Shown here: positions 35,679-44,962 of the stretch, piece after piece
Position numbering within the stretch: the stretch's first letter is position 1
How the letters are laid out: every line of letters starts with the position of its first letter
From: JACMLD01 sp044227095
GTDB lineage: Bacteria; Bacteroidota; Bacteroidia; Chitinophagales; Chitinophagaceae
DNA length: 64,000 nucleotides
Assembly: GCA_044227095.1 (NCBI GenBank)
Contig: JBGAFV010000001.1
Span: 3,844,001 to 3,908,000 of the forward strand
Direction of reading: 5' to 3'
Notes under the pieces: model-generated
The model's input: the letters and a program-made list of their open reading frames with translations, nothing else
Told to the model about the DNA's origin: nothing
Databases searched by the model: none
Made by a program: the position numbers and the translations under genes

Positions 35679-38057
35679 TCATTCAGTCCGCAATGATTTT
35701 ACAGGATTACCCAGCGCTGCTTTAATACTCTGGTAGCTGACGGTAAGCAGTGCAATGATAATGGTAATAATTGCCGCAATGCCAAACATCCACCATTGAA
35801 TGCTGATTTTGTAGGCAAAATTTTGCAGCCACATGTTCATGCTATACCATGCCGCAGGAAAAGCAAACAACATTGCTATACCCACCAGTTTTAAAAATTT
35901 TCCTGAGAACAGTGCCACTATATTGGAAACAGAAGCACCCAGTACTTTGCGTACACCAATTTCTTTGGTGCGTTGTGCTGCCATAAATGTAGCCAGGCCA
36001 AAAAGACCAAGACATGAAATAAAAATAGCCAGGAATGCAAAAACATTGGACAGTGTGCTTACCATGGCTTCGCTTTTATACAATCGTTCAAATTCCTGGT
36101 CGGAGAACTGGTAAGTAAATGGAATTTTTGGGTTGATGGATTTACAGGTTTTTTCAAGACTGGCAATAGCTTGTCTGGTCTGGCCGGCCCTGGTTCTTAT
36201 AAGAATGGTGCCCCATCCCCATTTCTCATCAAGCCTTACAATCAACGGATCAATTGACTGGTGCATTGAATTAAAATGAAAATCTTTCAGCACGCCAATA
36301 ATTTTACCGGTGCGTTTTCCCCAAATAATATTCTGGCCAACTGGTTGCTGATAACCGATACGCTTTGCAGCGGTTTCATTGATAATAAACGAGAGGGAAT
36401 CAGTTCCCAATTCAGCAGAAAAATCGCGGCCATCCTGCAATTGTAATTTCATTGTGTTCACAAAATCATAGCCTACTACAGCGTCGGCAAAACCGATGGT
36501 CAGGTTGGGATCTTTTCCGGGCCAGCTGATACTTGTTGTGTGATGTTCTATAATGGTAGGCGAGTTTCTCATTTTTGAAATGCTGCCTATGCCCGGCATT
36601 TTTCCGGCTTCTTCCTTAAACAGCGAATAGTTTTTTATCAGTTCACCCTCAATAGGAATATATACCAGGTTTTCCCTGTCATAACCAAGGTTTTTTGTCT
36701 GGATATAATTCATTTGTTTGTAGATGACTATCATACCAACAATCAGCATAATGGAAAGTGCAAATTGAAACACAACGAGACCTTCGCGGAAAAAAACGGC
36801 GCTGCGACTAAACTTCAAGCCACCTTTTAAAATTTTTACAGGCTGAAGCGAGGACAGGAACAATGCAGGGTAACTACCGGCAACAAAACCAGTAACAATA
36901 AATAAACCAGCTAAAGCAGCCCAGAATAAAGGTTGCATAACGGGAATGGACAAGTGTTTTCCAGTAAGGGTATTAAAAGCTGGCAATAGTGCAGCCGTTG
37001 CTACAATAGCAATAAGTATTGAGAAAAACGTAAGCAACATTGCTTCTCCTATAAATTGACCAATAAGTGACGAACGAAGGGCTCCAATCACTTTTCTCAA
37101 TCCAACTTCTTTTGCACGTTTGGCAGAACGGGCAGTTGCAAGGTTCATAAAATTAATACACGCAATCAGGAGAATAAAAATGGCAACCAGTGTAAATAAA
37201 TGCACGTATTCAATCCGACCGCCAGCCGGCAGACCATTTTTAAAATTGCCATGCAGGTATTTTTCAGAGAAAGCTTGCAAACCGAGTTCGGTAATAAAGC
37301 TTTTATCTTTTGCCTGGTAACGGTAGATAAAGTCTTTAATTTTTGCTTCCACTTTTTTAGGGTCGGCATTTTTTTGTAATTGCACAAAGGTTGAAGGGTC
37401 TGTATTGCCCCAATTTTTCGTCCAGTTATTTTCCTGGAGAAATGCAGTCCATGATCTTAAAAAGTCAAACTGTAGCGATGAGTTGGCAGGTATATCTTCA
37501 AATACAGCGGTAACCATCAGATCATTCTTGTTTTCAAAGCGAATGGTTTTGCCGATGGCTTTTTCGGGGCTTCCAAAAAACTGTGTCGCCATCTTCCGGG
37601 ATATGGCAATTGATTCATTTTTCGTTAATGCATCTGCCTTTTTACCCTGCAAAAGCGGGAAGCTGAACATCTCAAAAAAATCGGCGCCTGCAAAAGAGCC
37701 ATTCATTTTTAATATCTTTTCATTGGCTTCAAAATTATTAAGTGCACCGGGCGCAGAAGCGTTTTCTATACCACTTGCATAGCCTATTTCAGGTATTACC
37801 CTTTTTAATTCTTCAGCCAGCAATCCCTGTGTTGGATAACTGGCTTCATTTTTACCGTCATAAAAATTGCGTTCGTATACCTGGTACAATTGTTTGCCAT
37901 TTGCGTGAAAGCCATCAACATTGCGTTCATCCTGCACCCAAAGTATTATCAGCAGGCTGCATGTCATGCCGAGGGCAAGCCCAAGAATATTAATGGTTGA
38001 AAAGGCTTTATTGCGAATAAGATTGCGCCAGGCAATTTTGAAATAGTTCTGCAGCAT
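35679..38057 (-). CDS. MacB/FtsX-type ABC transporter permease
   Basis: A 792-residue membrane protein; ATG 38057 fits the family N-terminus (LQNYFKIAWRNLIRNKAFSTIN) better than a TTG at 38087. A first FtsX half (helix near residue 20, periplasmic MacB_PCD domain about 45-240, then helices near 275-440) is followed by a similar second half with periplasmic domain and three terminal helices. FGLATFMAAQRTKEIGVRKVLGA is the conserved coupling block. Such large permeases are abundant in Bacteroidota, often clustered with two-component or ATPase genes, and act in envelope stress or antibiotic efflux. No ATPase gene is adjacent here. Confidence 0.87.
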   Translation of the reverse strand: MLQNYFKIAWRNLIRNKAFSTINILGLALGMTCSLLIILWVQDERNVDGFHANGKQLYQVYERNFYDGKNEASYPTQGLLAEELKRVIPEIGYASGIENASAPGALNNFEANEKILKMNGSFAGADFFEMFSFPLLQGKKADALTKNESIAISRKMATQFFGSPEKAIGKTIRFENKNDLMVTAVFEDIPANSSLQFDFLRSWTAFLQENNWTKNWGNTDPSTFVQLQKNADPKKVEAKIKDFIYRYQAKDKSFITELGLQAFSEKYLHGNFKNGLPAGGRIEYVHLFTLVAIFILLIACINFMNLATARSAKRAKEVGLRKVIGALRSSLIGQFIGEAMLLTFFSILIAIVATAALLPAFNTLTGKHLSIPVMQPLFWAALAGLFIVTGFVAGSYPALFLSSLQPVKILKGGLKFSRSAVFFREGLVVFQFALSIMLIVGMIVIYKQMNYIQTKNLGYDRENLVYIPIEGELIKNYSLFKEEAGKMPGIGSISKMRNSPTIIEHHTTSISWPGKDPNLTIGFADAVVGYDFVNTMKLQLQDGRDFSAELGTDSLSFIINETAAKRIGYQQPVGQNIIWGKRTGKIIGVLKDFHFNSMHQSIDPLIVRLDEKWGWGTILIRTRAGQTRQAIASLEKTCKSINPKIPFTYQFSDQEFERLYKSEAMVSTLSNVFAFLAIFISCLGLFGLATFMAAQRTKEIGVRKVLGASVSNIVALFSGKFLKLVGIAMLFAFPAAWYSMNMWLQNFAYKISIQWWMFGIAAIITIIIALLTVSYQSIKAALGNPVKSLRTE

Positions 38058-38310
38058 AAAATGTTTTTTAGGTATAACCTCTGGCAATTAACCGGGGTTA
38101 TTTAATAATAATATTAGAAGGGATGGTAGTTGAAGTTATACATGTACAGTAAAAAAAGTGCCACATTCCGCAACCACTAGTATTGAAGGCATTATATACA
38201 GAATGGTATTGGGTTTGTGCGCTTTTGATACACCTGTTGTCCGATGGTGAACAAGATCAAAAGAAGCGAAAGGGGAAAAGTAAAGCTTGCTTTTATAGTT
38301 GCCATATTGA

Positions 38311-38955
38311 TCAGATAAGTTCATTCAATAATCCAATAAACTTTTCCCTGTCTATCATTTTTGCGCCGAGGCTTTCTAAATGAGAAGTGTATACCTGGCA
38401 ATCTATTAGTTGAACATTTTCTTTTTGCAAAACCTGTACGTAATTAATAAAAGCATATTTGCTTGCATTGGCCATTTTGCTAAACATGCTTTCGCCAAAG
38501 AATACACGGCCCAGTCTTATGCCATAACAACCACCCACCAATTCTCCGTTATGCCATGCTTCCGCACTATGCGCATAACCAAGCTGGTGTAATTTTATGT
38601 AAGCGGATTGTACTTCTTCCGTAATCCAGGTGCCGTTCTGGCCTTTGCGCAGCGTTGCTTTGCAGTTGGTAATTACATCAGCAAAAGCCTTGTTTACCGT
38701 AAAAGCAAAAGCATTCTTTTTAAGCAATTGTTTCATGCTGCTGCTAACTTTTAATTCTGCCGGAAACATTACAAATCGTGGATCGGGGCACCACCATAAA
38801 GGAATATCTCCATCAAACCAGGGAAAAATGCCACTGCGGTAAGCAAGCAACAAACGTTCTGTTGACAAATCGCCGCCCATAGCCAGTAACCCGTCCGGTG
38901 CACTAAGTTGTACTGGAGGAAAAACGAGTTCTTTACCAAGAGCAAATAAAGGCAT
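38311..38955 (-). CDS. aat: Leucyl/phenylalanyl-tRNA--protein transferase
   Basis: A 214-residue protein of normal length for Aat. The N-terminal ALGKELVFPP...GLLAMGGDLS, the FPWF...LWWCPDPRFVMFP block and the C-terminal LIDCQVYTSHLESLGAKMI are diagnostic. Aat attaches leucine or phenylalanine from aminoacyl-tRNA to the N-terminus of proteins starting with lysine or arginine, creating a degradation signal. The clpS gene, whose product recognises this signal, lies 200 bp upstream on the same strand. Together they form the bacterial N-degron pathway. Confidence 0.95.
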   Translation of the reverse strand: MPLFALGKELVFPPVQLSAPDGLLAMGGDLSTERLLLAYRSGIFPWFDGDIPLWWCPDPRFVMFPAELKVSSSMKQLLKKNAFAFTVNKAFADVITNCKATLRKGQNGTWITEEVQSAYIKLHQLGYAHSAEAWHNGELVGGCYGIRLGRVFFGESMFSKMANASKYAFINYVQVLQKENVQLIDCQVYTSHLESLGAKMIDREKFIGLLNELI

Positions 38956-38959
38956 GGGG

Positions 38960-39150
38960 GGAAAGCTGTTAGCTGTTAGCTTTTAGCTATTAGCTTAGAG
39001 CTGCGAGCAATTAAGAAATATAGTTGACCTTCAACCGAAGATCGCAGTGAATTTTGATGAAGCAAAAAAGAAATGCTGAATATAAATTTCTAACAACTAA
39101 TGGCTAAAAGCTAATAACTCGAAACTTGTGGCTTGCGGCTTGTAGCTAAA
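38960..39150. repeat. AGCTNNN heptamer arrays between aat and clpS
   Basis: Two AGCTNNN arrays (38966-39004 and about 39094-39145), the second also with GGCTTGCGGCTTGTAGCT variants. They fill the spacer between the clpS stop and the aat start. Confidence 0.75.
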
Positions 39151-39152
39151 GA

Positions 39153-39455
39153 CTATTCCACAGTTACTTCCACCGTTGCATTAATGCCTCTTTCAGTAAT
39201 AGCGTCGCAGAGCGGTTTTAGGGTTTCATAACTGCCATATTTAACTGCATATTTACCCTGGCTGTGTATTATAAGGGCGCATTGTTCTGCCTGTTCGGGG
39301 CTATGGCCGCAAATATCAACCAGCGTTTCAATTACCCATTCAAAAGTGTTCACATCATCGTTCCAGACAATAAGTTGGTAAGATTTTTCAAGCGAAGTAT
39401 CCAGCAAAACCTCGTCCTCAATTAATGTCTCCGGTTGTTCTTTATACGATAGCAT
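39153..39455 (-). CDS. clpS: ATP-dependent Clp protease adaptor ClpS
   Basis: A 100-residue protein when started at the ATG at 39455; an upstream TTG would add six residues. The core YQLIVWNDDVNTFEWVIETL carries the NDD-N/D residues that bind N-degron substrates, and HSQGKYAVKYGSYE plus the C-terminal LCDAITERGINATVEV complete the fold. ClpS hands N-degron proteins to ClpAP or, in Bacteroidota, to the corresponding Clp ATPase. The aat gene follows on the same strand. It is divergent from the Gcr-like gene. Confidence 0.93.
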   Translation of the reverse strand: MLSYKEQPETLIEDEVLLDTSLEKSYQLIVWNDDVNTFEWVIETLVDICGHSPEQAEQCALIIHSQGKYAVKYGSYETLKPLCDAITERGINATVEVTVE

Positions 39456-39584
39456 GCGCAGTAATTTCTGCAAAAATAGAAATAATGATTACATAATACC
39501 AGTGTTTGCAACATTTCTAACAACTGATTTGTCTTATTTTACGAACATTATTTATTCTGGCATAATTTTCACCATTTTATCAAT

Positions 39585-41609
39585 ATGTTTAAACTGCTAC
39601 AAAGAAAAAAGACGACAGTACCCCAGGAAGACAAGGGTAAGGCTATTGTGCTTTCTTTGAACAGTAAGAACCGGGGGCTGGATTACCTGGTGGATATAGT
39701 GAAAAAGATCCGCCCGACACGCCATAAAAACTTTGAAGAAGCTGAACTGCGTTTTAAGAGCCTGATGTTTCAATTGCAGCAGGACAAATCTCTATTGTTT
39801 GCGTTAAGAAAGTCTTTGCTATCCCAGTTTACTAACAGCAACCTCAGTACTGCACTTACAGAAAGCGGTATTATCAGTTCAAGAGGGTTTGTACAGGAGC
39901 TAATTGGAAAGATTAAACATAAATTTTTACCCGCACTTCAGTTGCCTACTGATTTTCTCTATGTTATCAGTCATGTCTTTTATAAGAAAAGCGATTATGT
40001 ATGGGTGTCGGGGATTGACAGGGAATTATGGAAAAACTTTTTTGAAATATTGGGCATTCATGTAAATCTTACGGAAGGTACACTGGCCAATCAGCTTAAT
40101 CAATCCTTGCAAATTTTATCTTATCGTCTTGTAAACCTTAGCATGGAGAAAGAAGTGGCAGTGCGTTACAAAGATTTTGCAGATGCTACACAACCTTTTT
40201 TTGAGCAAAACAGGCTGGTTAATATGTACCTGGAAAAACACAACAGCCTGTTGCCAGAAGAAAAACGTTTATTGCTTACCAACATACAGGAGAATCTTTA
40301 CAATTGCAGGCAAAGCAACCAGTGGGTGAGGGATCAGCGCATTGAACAAGGCACCAGCCTTGCACAGACATTTGTAATGATTAGGCGTGAAGAACAGATA
40401 GAGCGTATGCTTATCATTATAGACGCTCTTGATGCAGACAATGTGTTTAATACAGATCGCTTTGTAGATTATTTTGTAACGGTTGTTAGAAATGAAAACA
40501 AGAAAAACAGTTTGGGCGAATTTTTATCAACCAACCTGGGTTTGCTTGCATACCAGATTGCAGAACATAAAGGCAGAAAAGGAGAGCGGTACATTAGCTC
40601 AACCCCAAAAGATTTCAGAACGCTTTTTAGGAGTGCCATGGGTGGCGGCGTTATTGTATCCTTTGTAGCAATCATCAAAAATTTACTTACCGTAATACAT
40701 CTTCCTATATTCTGGCAGGGCATGGCTTATGGAACCAACTATGCTGCTGGTTTTGTATTGATGGACAGGACCAATACAACGCTTGCCACAAAACAACCCG
40801 CTTTTACAGCATCTGCAGTTGCAAGTTCGCTGGATGTACAGAAACAACGCGGCCGGCCGGATTTGCGCAGTCTTGTAATTACCGTTGCAAAAGTGAGCAG
40901 GAGCCAGATTGCTTCATTTGCCGGTAATCTTATTATTGTATTTCCGCTTACTTATTTACTTGCATGGGGATTTAAACTTGCAACTGGTTATAAAATTGCA
41001 GAAGGCGATGCCGCAGCAAAATTGCTGGCAGATCAACATCCTTTTCATAGCCTTGCATTGTTGTATGCCTGCTTTACTGGTTTTTTTCTTTTCGTAAGCG
41101 GCCTGATAGCAGGCTATGTAGACAATCATGTAGTGTATGGAAAAATTGCAGAAAGGATAAAAACGCACCCGGTTTTTGTAAATACCATGAGCACAAAAAA
41201 GCTGGATCGTTTGGTGAATATGGTTGATAAAAGTGCCGGTGCTTTAACGGGAAGTATTGCGCTTGGCTTTTTCCTGGGTTGTGCGGGCCCGCTTGGTAAA
41301 TTCCTGGGTATTCCATTTGATATAAGGCATATTACCATTTCTGCAGGTAATACAGCAATTGGGTTCTATGGCCTGGATCATCGTATAGCGCTACCTTATT
41401 TACTTACAGTAATTGGCGGTGTTTTAATGATTGGCTTTCTCAATTTTCTTGTAAGCTTTTCACTGGCATTTTATGTAGCTGTAAAATCTCGTGGCATAAA
41501 GTTGAAAGACTATCCTGAATTCTTTTCGCTGCTAGGCAGGTATATCCGCCGTCATCCCAAAGATTTTATCTGGCCGCCTTCTTCTGTTCGCCAACCGGAA
41601 GATGTTTAA
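39585..41609 (+). CDS. Gcr-like 'site-specific recombinase' family membrane protein
   Basis: A 674-residue protein of the family named for Neisseria gcr (called 'site-specific recombinase'). The N-terminal 350 residues are helical and soluble (for example LRFKSLMFQLQQDKSLLFAL); the C-terminal half has about six hydrophobic segments (GGGVIVSFVAIIKNLLTVIH, IASFAGNLIIVFPLTYLLAW, YACFTGFFLFVSGLIAGYVD). There is no recognisable recombinase catalytic site (no serine or tyrosine recombinase motif), so the historical name is doubtful; a membrane role is more likely. It is divergent from clpS. Confidence 0.8.
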   Translation: MFKLLQRKKTTVPQEDKGKAIVLSLNSKNRGLDYLVDIVKKIRPTRHKNFEEAELRFKSLMFQLQQDKSLLFALRKSLLSQFTNSNLSTALTESGIISSRGFVQELIGKIKHKFLPALQLPTDFLYVISHVFYKKSDYVWVSGIDRELWKNFFEILGIHVNLTEGTLANQLNQSLQILSYRLVNLSMEKEVAVRYKDFADATQPFFEQNRLVNMYLEKHNSLLPEEKRLLLTNIQENLYNCRQSNQWVRDQRIEQGTSLAQTFVMIRREEQIERMLIIIDALDADNVFNTDRFVDYFVTVVRNENKKNSLGEFLSTNLGLLAYQIAEHKGRKGERYISSTPKDFRTLFRSAMGGGVIVSFVAIIKNLLTVIHLPIFWQGMAYGTNYAAGFVLMDRTNTTLATKQPAFTASAVASSLDVQKQRGRPDLRSLVITVAKVSRSQIASFAGNLIIVFPLTYLLAWGFKLATGYKIAEGDAAAKLLADQHPFHSLALLYACFTGFFLFVSGLIAGYVDNHVVYGKIAERIKTHPVFVNTMSTKKLDRLVNMVDKSAGALTGSIALGFFLGCAGPLGKFLGIPFDIRHITISAGNTAIGFYGLDHRIALPYLLTVIGGVLMIGFLNFLVSFSLAFYVAVKSRGIKLKDYPEFFSLLGRYIRRHPKDFIWPPSSVRQPEDV

Positions 41610-41877
41610 AACATCTGTTCTATTCTAAAACTGACCTTCATTTAGTCATTACCGCCTAATCAGCCTTCGGTAATTTTTTTAGTTGATTGTAAAGTAAAAT
41701 TGTTTTCATACTTTAGCTTCGGTATTTGTAATTTCTTAGGTGCATTAAATAATGCATTTTTTTTACCTGGTTAATGCAACCGATTTCATAAAAAACTATA
41801 CTAAGTCCATATCCCCCTGAAAAACATTGACCTGATAAAGATTGCTGTCCAAAATGAAAAAAAATACTGTCAAACCC

Positions 41878-41901
41878 GTTGTACAGGCTTTATTGTACAA
41901 C
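41878..41901. promoter_or_regulatory. Perfect inverted repeat GTTGTACA-N8-TGTACAAC
   Basis: Eight paired bases on each side of an 8-base spacer. It may be a dimeric regulator site or an RNA hairpin. A related site lies 72 bp downstream. Confidence 0.5.
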
Positions 41902-41951
41902 CCATCGCTTCCTTTCACCAGTACATTTTCATCTGCTTTCTTTTATCTACG

Positions 41952-41972
41952 GTACAATGGTTTTTATTGTAC
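41952..41972. promoter_or_regulatory. Perfect inverted repeat GTACAAT-N7-ATTGTAC
   Basis: Seven paired bases with the same GTACAA core as the site at 41878. It lies 166 bp upstream of the propeller-protein ATG. Confidence 0.5.
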
Positions 41973-42138
41973 ATCTTTTATTCGGCAATAAACTTTGTTT
42001 CATATAAGCAGTAGTTTTGGTAAGTAAAGCGGCGGTTCCATTGGTAACCTGTCGCTTTACCTTTTTAGAAAGCACCAATTGAAAAGCAATAACATTTCAC
42101 TATAAATATTTTTCCGCAAAACCTTAAAATTACATTGT

Positions 42139-43647
42139 ATGCGGTTGTTGATAATCATTCTTCTTGCTGTTACCGGTTTTTCACTTAGTGCACAAAATGT
42201 TTCCAGTACAACCGGGCTATTTGATGAACATGCAGATGTTGGCAATCCTGTAAAACATGGCAATGCCAGTTACAATCCTGCTACAGGCGAATACCTTATG
42301 GAAGGCGCAGGCAGTAATATGTGGAAGGGGATTGATCAGTTTCATTTTTTATGGAAAAAGATAAAGGGCGATTTTATTATTACTGCTACTGTAAAATTTA
42401 TAGGAAAGGGTTTTGAAGGCCATAGAAAGATCGGCATTATTGCAAGGGAAAAATTAACTACTGGCTCCCGCTATGCAGATGCATGTGTGCATGGTGGCCA
42501 GCCATTCAATACTTCACTTCAATACCGGCTTGCAGATGATGATACAACGGGCCAGGTACTTGTTCAATCTATTCACCCTACAGACATTTATTTTCAGCGT
42601 AGTGGTAATAAATTTATTTTTTCCGCAGCAGTCTCCGGAGAAAATTATAAAACAGTATCAAAAGAAATACAGATGAATGATGAGCTGTATGCAGGCCTGT
42701 TCATTTGCTCACATGCAGATAGCGTAATAGAAAAAGCAGTGTTTAGCAATGTGCGTGTTATCATTCCGGCAGCAAGCGATTTTAAACCTTATAAAGATTA
42801 TCTTGGAAGCTTACTGGAAGTGATGGATGTGCAAACAGGCAACAGAAAAACTGTGCATACAGATCCAGGTTCAATACAAGGGCCAAACTGGACTAAAGAT
42901 GGCAAATCGCTTATCTATAATTCTTCTGCCGGTCTTCTTTATTCATTTGATCTGGCGAGTGGAAAAGAAATGCAAATCAATACAGGTGCGGCAAAAAACA
43001 ATAACAACGATCACGTTCTGTCTTTCGATGGAAAAATGATTGGCATTAGCAATTGGGTTAATCCAGGCCATACATCTACCATTTTTATTTTGCCTGTTAC
43101 GGGCTCAGACAATCCTGTAAAAATAACTTCAGAAGATTCTGGCCATTCTTATTTTCATAGCTGGTCGCCCGATGGAAAAAGATTGATTTTTACCGGTTAC
43201 CGGAATAAGCAATACAATATTTGGGCAATAGATATTGCTACAAAAAAGGAAAGTGCTTTAACTACACAACCAGCACTTGATGATGGAGCGGAATACAGTC
43301 CGGATGGTAAATGGATCTATTTTAATAGTGTGCGCACAGGCACAATGAAAATTTGGAGAATGAAACCCGATGGCAGTAACCAGGAACAGGTAACGTTTGA
43401 TGAATACAACGATTGGTTTCCGCATTTTTCACCAGACGGAAAATGGATTGTGTACATTTCTTTTCCGCCCGATATTGATCCCACAACACATCCTTTCTAT
43501 AAAAATGTTTACATAAGGTTGATGCCTGCTGCGGGCGGTGTGCCCAAAAATATTGCTTATGTATACGGCGGGCAAGGAACCATTAATGTGCCATCTTGGT
43601 CGCCAGACAGCAAAAAGATAGCATTTGTAAGCAATAGCAAGTTGTAA
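42139..43647 (+). CDS. Secreted protein with N-terminal jelly-roll-like domain and TolB-like propeller
   Basis: A 502-residue protein with a signal peptide (RLLIIILLAVTGFSLSAQ). The N-terminal 200 residues (FHFLWKKIKGDFIITATVKF, GRKIGIIAREK) resemble the DUF1349-type concanavalin-like fold. The C-terminal 290 residues hold WD40/TolB repeats: WSPDGKRLIFTGY, YSPDGKWIYFNS, FSPDGKWIVYIS, WSPDSKKIAFVS. Bacteroidota annotate these as TolB-like or biopolymer-transport-related periplasmic proteins, but the function is unknown; carbohydrate binding is likely given both domains. The polysaccharide deacetylase gene follows after 25 bp and is probably in the same operon. Confidence 0.8.
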   Translation: MRLLIIILLAVTGFSLSAQNVSSTTGLFDEHADVGNPVKHGNASYNPATGEYLMEGAGSNMWKGIDQFHFLWKKIKGDFIITATVKFIGKGFEGHRKIGIIAREKLTTGSRYADACVHGGQPFNTSLQYRLADDDTTGQVLVQSIHPTDIYFQRSGNKFIFSAAVSGENYKTVSKEIQMNDELYAGLFICSHADSVIEKAVFSNVRVIIPAASDFKPYKDYLGSLLEVMDVQTGNRKTVHTDPGSIQGPNWTKDGKSLIYNSSAGLLYSFDLASGKEMQINTGAAKNNNNDHVLSFDGKMIGISNWVNPGHTSTIFILPVTGSDNPVKITSEDSGHSYFHSWSPDGKRLIFTGYRNKQYNIWAIDIATKKESALTTQPALDDGAEYSPDGKWIYFNSVRTGTMKIWRMKPDGSNQEQVTFDEYNDWFPHFSPDGKWIVYISFPPDIDPTTHPFYKNVYIRLMPAAGGVPKNIAYVYGGQGTINVPSWSPDSKKIAFVSNSKL

Positions 43648-43672
43648 TAAAATAAACTATTAATAATAAAAC

Positions 43673-44482
43673 ATGCAGAAGTTCTTTTTAATTTTTTTGC
43701 TAAATGTTTTTTTCATTTCGCATCAATATGCACAAAGCAATACGCCATGGAACAATAAAAAAGCAGCTGTTGTACTTACTTATGACGATGCGGTTAACCA
43801 GCACCTTGATAATGCCATTCCTGTGCTTGATTCATTAGGATTGAAAGCTACTTTTTATATTACCGGTTACTCTGCTTCTATACGGCAAAGAATGAATGAC
43901 TGGAAAAAACTTCCGGCTAAAGGGCATGAACTGGGCAATCATACTTTATATCATCCTTGTATTGGTGGTGTGGGAAGAGAATGGGTAAAACCGGATTATG
44001 ATATGCTGCATTATACTGTTCAGCGAATGGTGGATGAAACAAGAATGAACAATGTGTTTCTGCAGGCACTTGATGGCAAAACAAAAAGAACATTTGCATT
44101 TACCTGCGGTGATATGAAGATTGGTGACTCGCTTTTTATAGGTGCTTTAAAGAACGACTTTGTTGCAGCAAGAGCGGTGCGTGAAGAAATGCATACCATA
44201 GATAAAGTTGATTTGTACAATGTGGATTGTTACCCGGTAAACGGTCAAACTGCAGAACAAATGATTGAATGGGTTAAGAAAGCTGTTGAAACAAAATCGT
44301 TGCTGGTCATTCTTTTTCACGGAGTAGGAGGCGGCAATTCATTAAATGTTTTGGTGCCCGAACACCGGAAATTTTTGCAGTACCTGAAGCAAAATCAAAA
44401 AGATTTGTGGATAGCGCCAATGATTGATGTGGCGGAGTATGTACAGAAATATCAATCGAAACAGGCGAAAAATCAGTTTTGA
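43673..44482 (+). CDS. Secreted polysaccharide deacetylase family protein
   Basis: A 269-residue protein with a signal peptide (FFLIFLLNVFFISHQYAQ). The NodB-homology motifs are present: TYDDAVNQHLD (aspartate pair), GHELGNHTLYHPC (H-x3-H metal ligands, with E replacing the usual S/T context) and C-terminal LVILFHGVGGG with the catalytic histidine. Such enzymes remove acetyl groups from exported polysaccharides or chitin-type oligomers using a metal ion. It follows the propeller protein in a two-gene operon, so both may handle a carbohydrate. The tRNA-Val gene lies 100 bp downstream. Confidence 0.87.
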   Translation: MQKFFLIFLLNVFFISHQYAQSNTPWNNKKAAVVLTYDDAVNQHLDNAIPVLDSLGLKATFYITGYSASIRQRMNDWKKLPAKGHELGNHTLYHPCIGGVGREWVKPDYDMLHYTVQRMVDETRMNNVFLQALDGKTKRTFAFTCGDMKIGDSLFIGALKNDFVAARAVREEMHTIDKVDLYNVDCYPVNGQTAEQMIEWVKKAVETKSLLVILFHGVGGGNSLNVLVPEHRKFLQYLKQNQKDLWIAPMIDVAEYVQKYQSKQAKNQF

Positions 44483-44581
44483 GGCTGTATTTACCAAAAT
44501 AACAGCGTTTTATGCACGATAAAATGCAAAAAAAATTTGGGAGAAATCTCCCAGCACTTATCTTTGCACTCCGATAAAAAA

Positions 44582-44656
44582 GGGAGTTTAGCTCAGTTGG
44601 TTTAGAGCATCTGCCTTACAAGCAGAGGGTCGGCGGTTCGACCCCGTCAACTCCCA
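44582..44656 (+). tRNA. tRNA-Val (anticodon TAC)
   Basis: The acceptor stem GGGAGTT (44582-44588) pairs with AACTCCC (44649-44655) and A44656 is the discriminator. The D arm is GCTC...GAGC, the anticodon stem TCTGC/GCAGA encloses CTTACAA with anticodon TAC (44617-44619), and the T arm contains GGTTCGACC. CCA is not encoded. A terminator follows at 44663. The 3' half and terminator are duplicated downstream. Confidence 0.96.
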
Positions 44657-44691
44657 CAACAACCTCACAGCAATGTGGGGTTTTTTGTTTT
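44625..44691 (+). repeat. 67-bp direct repeat, left copy (3' tRNA-Val plus terminator)
   Basis: Covers the variable loop, T arm and 3' acceptor of tRNA-Val and its terminator. By eye it is identical to 44971-45037, an offset of 346 bp. Confidence 0.92.
44663..44690 (+). terminator. Terminator of tRNA-Val
   Basis: CCTCACA (44663-44669) pairs with TGTGGGG (44674-44680), with one wobble pair, around GCAA, followed by TTTTTTG. It is exactly duplicated at 45009-45036. Confidence 0.85.
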
Positions 44692-44702
44692 AATCAGGCC
44701 TT

Positions 44703-44962
44703 ATGTTGTTCAAAGTGTACATATTATTTAGCGACCAGAAAGATCGTTATTATCTGGGATATACTGGTGGTGATTTGGCTGAAAGGGTCAGAAATCATAA
44801 TTCAAATCATAAAGGGTTTACAGGTAAAAACGGAGATTGGGTATTGCTGTATCACGAAGTATTTGAATAAAAGAAGCTGCAATGAAAAGAGAGAAAGAAA
44901 TTAAGAAATGGAAAAGTAGAAAGTTAATCGAACGTCTAGTTGGTTTAGATCATCCCGACTGA
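44703..44962 (+). pseudogene. Frameshifted GIY-YIG nuclease gene of tRNA-flanking type
   Basis: The first frame (44703-44870) encodes 55 residues: VYILFSDQKDRYYLGYTG (GIY-YIG motifs), DLAERVRNHNSNHKGFTG with the conserved arginine, and ...YHEVFE, then a stop. The rest of the protein continues in another frame from about 44873 (EAAMKREKEIKKWKSRKLIERLVG...) to a stop at 44960-44962, so one base has been lost or two gained, together with a stop. The joined product would have about 85 residues, the size of complete small GIY-YIG (UPF0213-type) endonucleases. Its 3' end, GLDHPD, runs directly into the second, incomplete tRNA copy. No other gene in the region shows decay. Confidence 0.88.

Larger units (their letters stand above)
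41610..42138. other. Intergenic region, 529 bp, with two palindromic sites
   Basis: No convincing gene. It contains the two TTGTACA-type inverted repeats listed separately and the leader of the propeller-protein gene. A 45-codon frame around 41854-41993 crosses both palindromes and is judged non-coding. Confidence 0.5.

Noticed and set aside
35248..35736. 162-codon plus-strand frame
   Set aside because: Mostly antisense to the TRIC-like channel gene and the end of the permease gene; it is a shadow frame.
39585..41609. True site-specific recombinase linked to a mobile element
   Set aside because: No catalytic motif, att-like repeats or integration signs nearby; the family name is historical.
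41854..41993. 45-codon frame starting MKKNTVKPVVQ
   Set aside because: It spans both TTGTACA-type palindromes and has no family-like features; more likely regulatory DNA.
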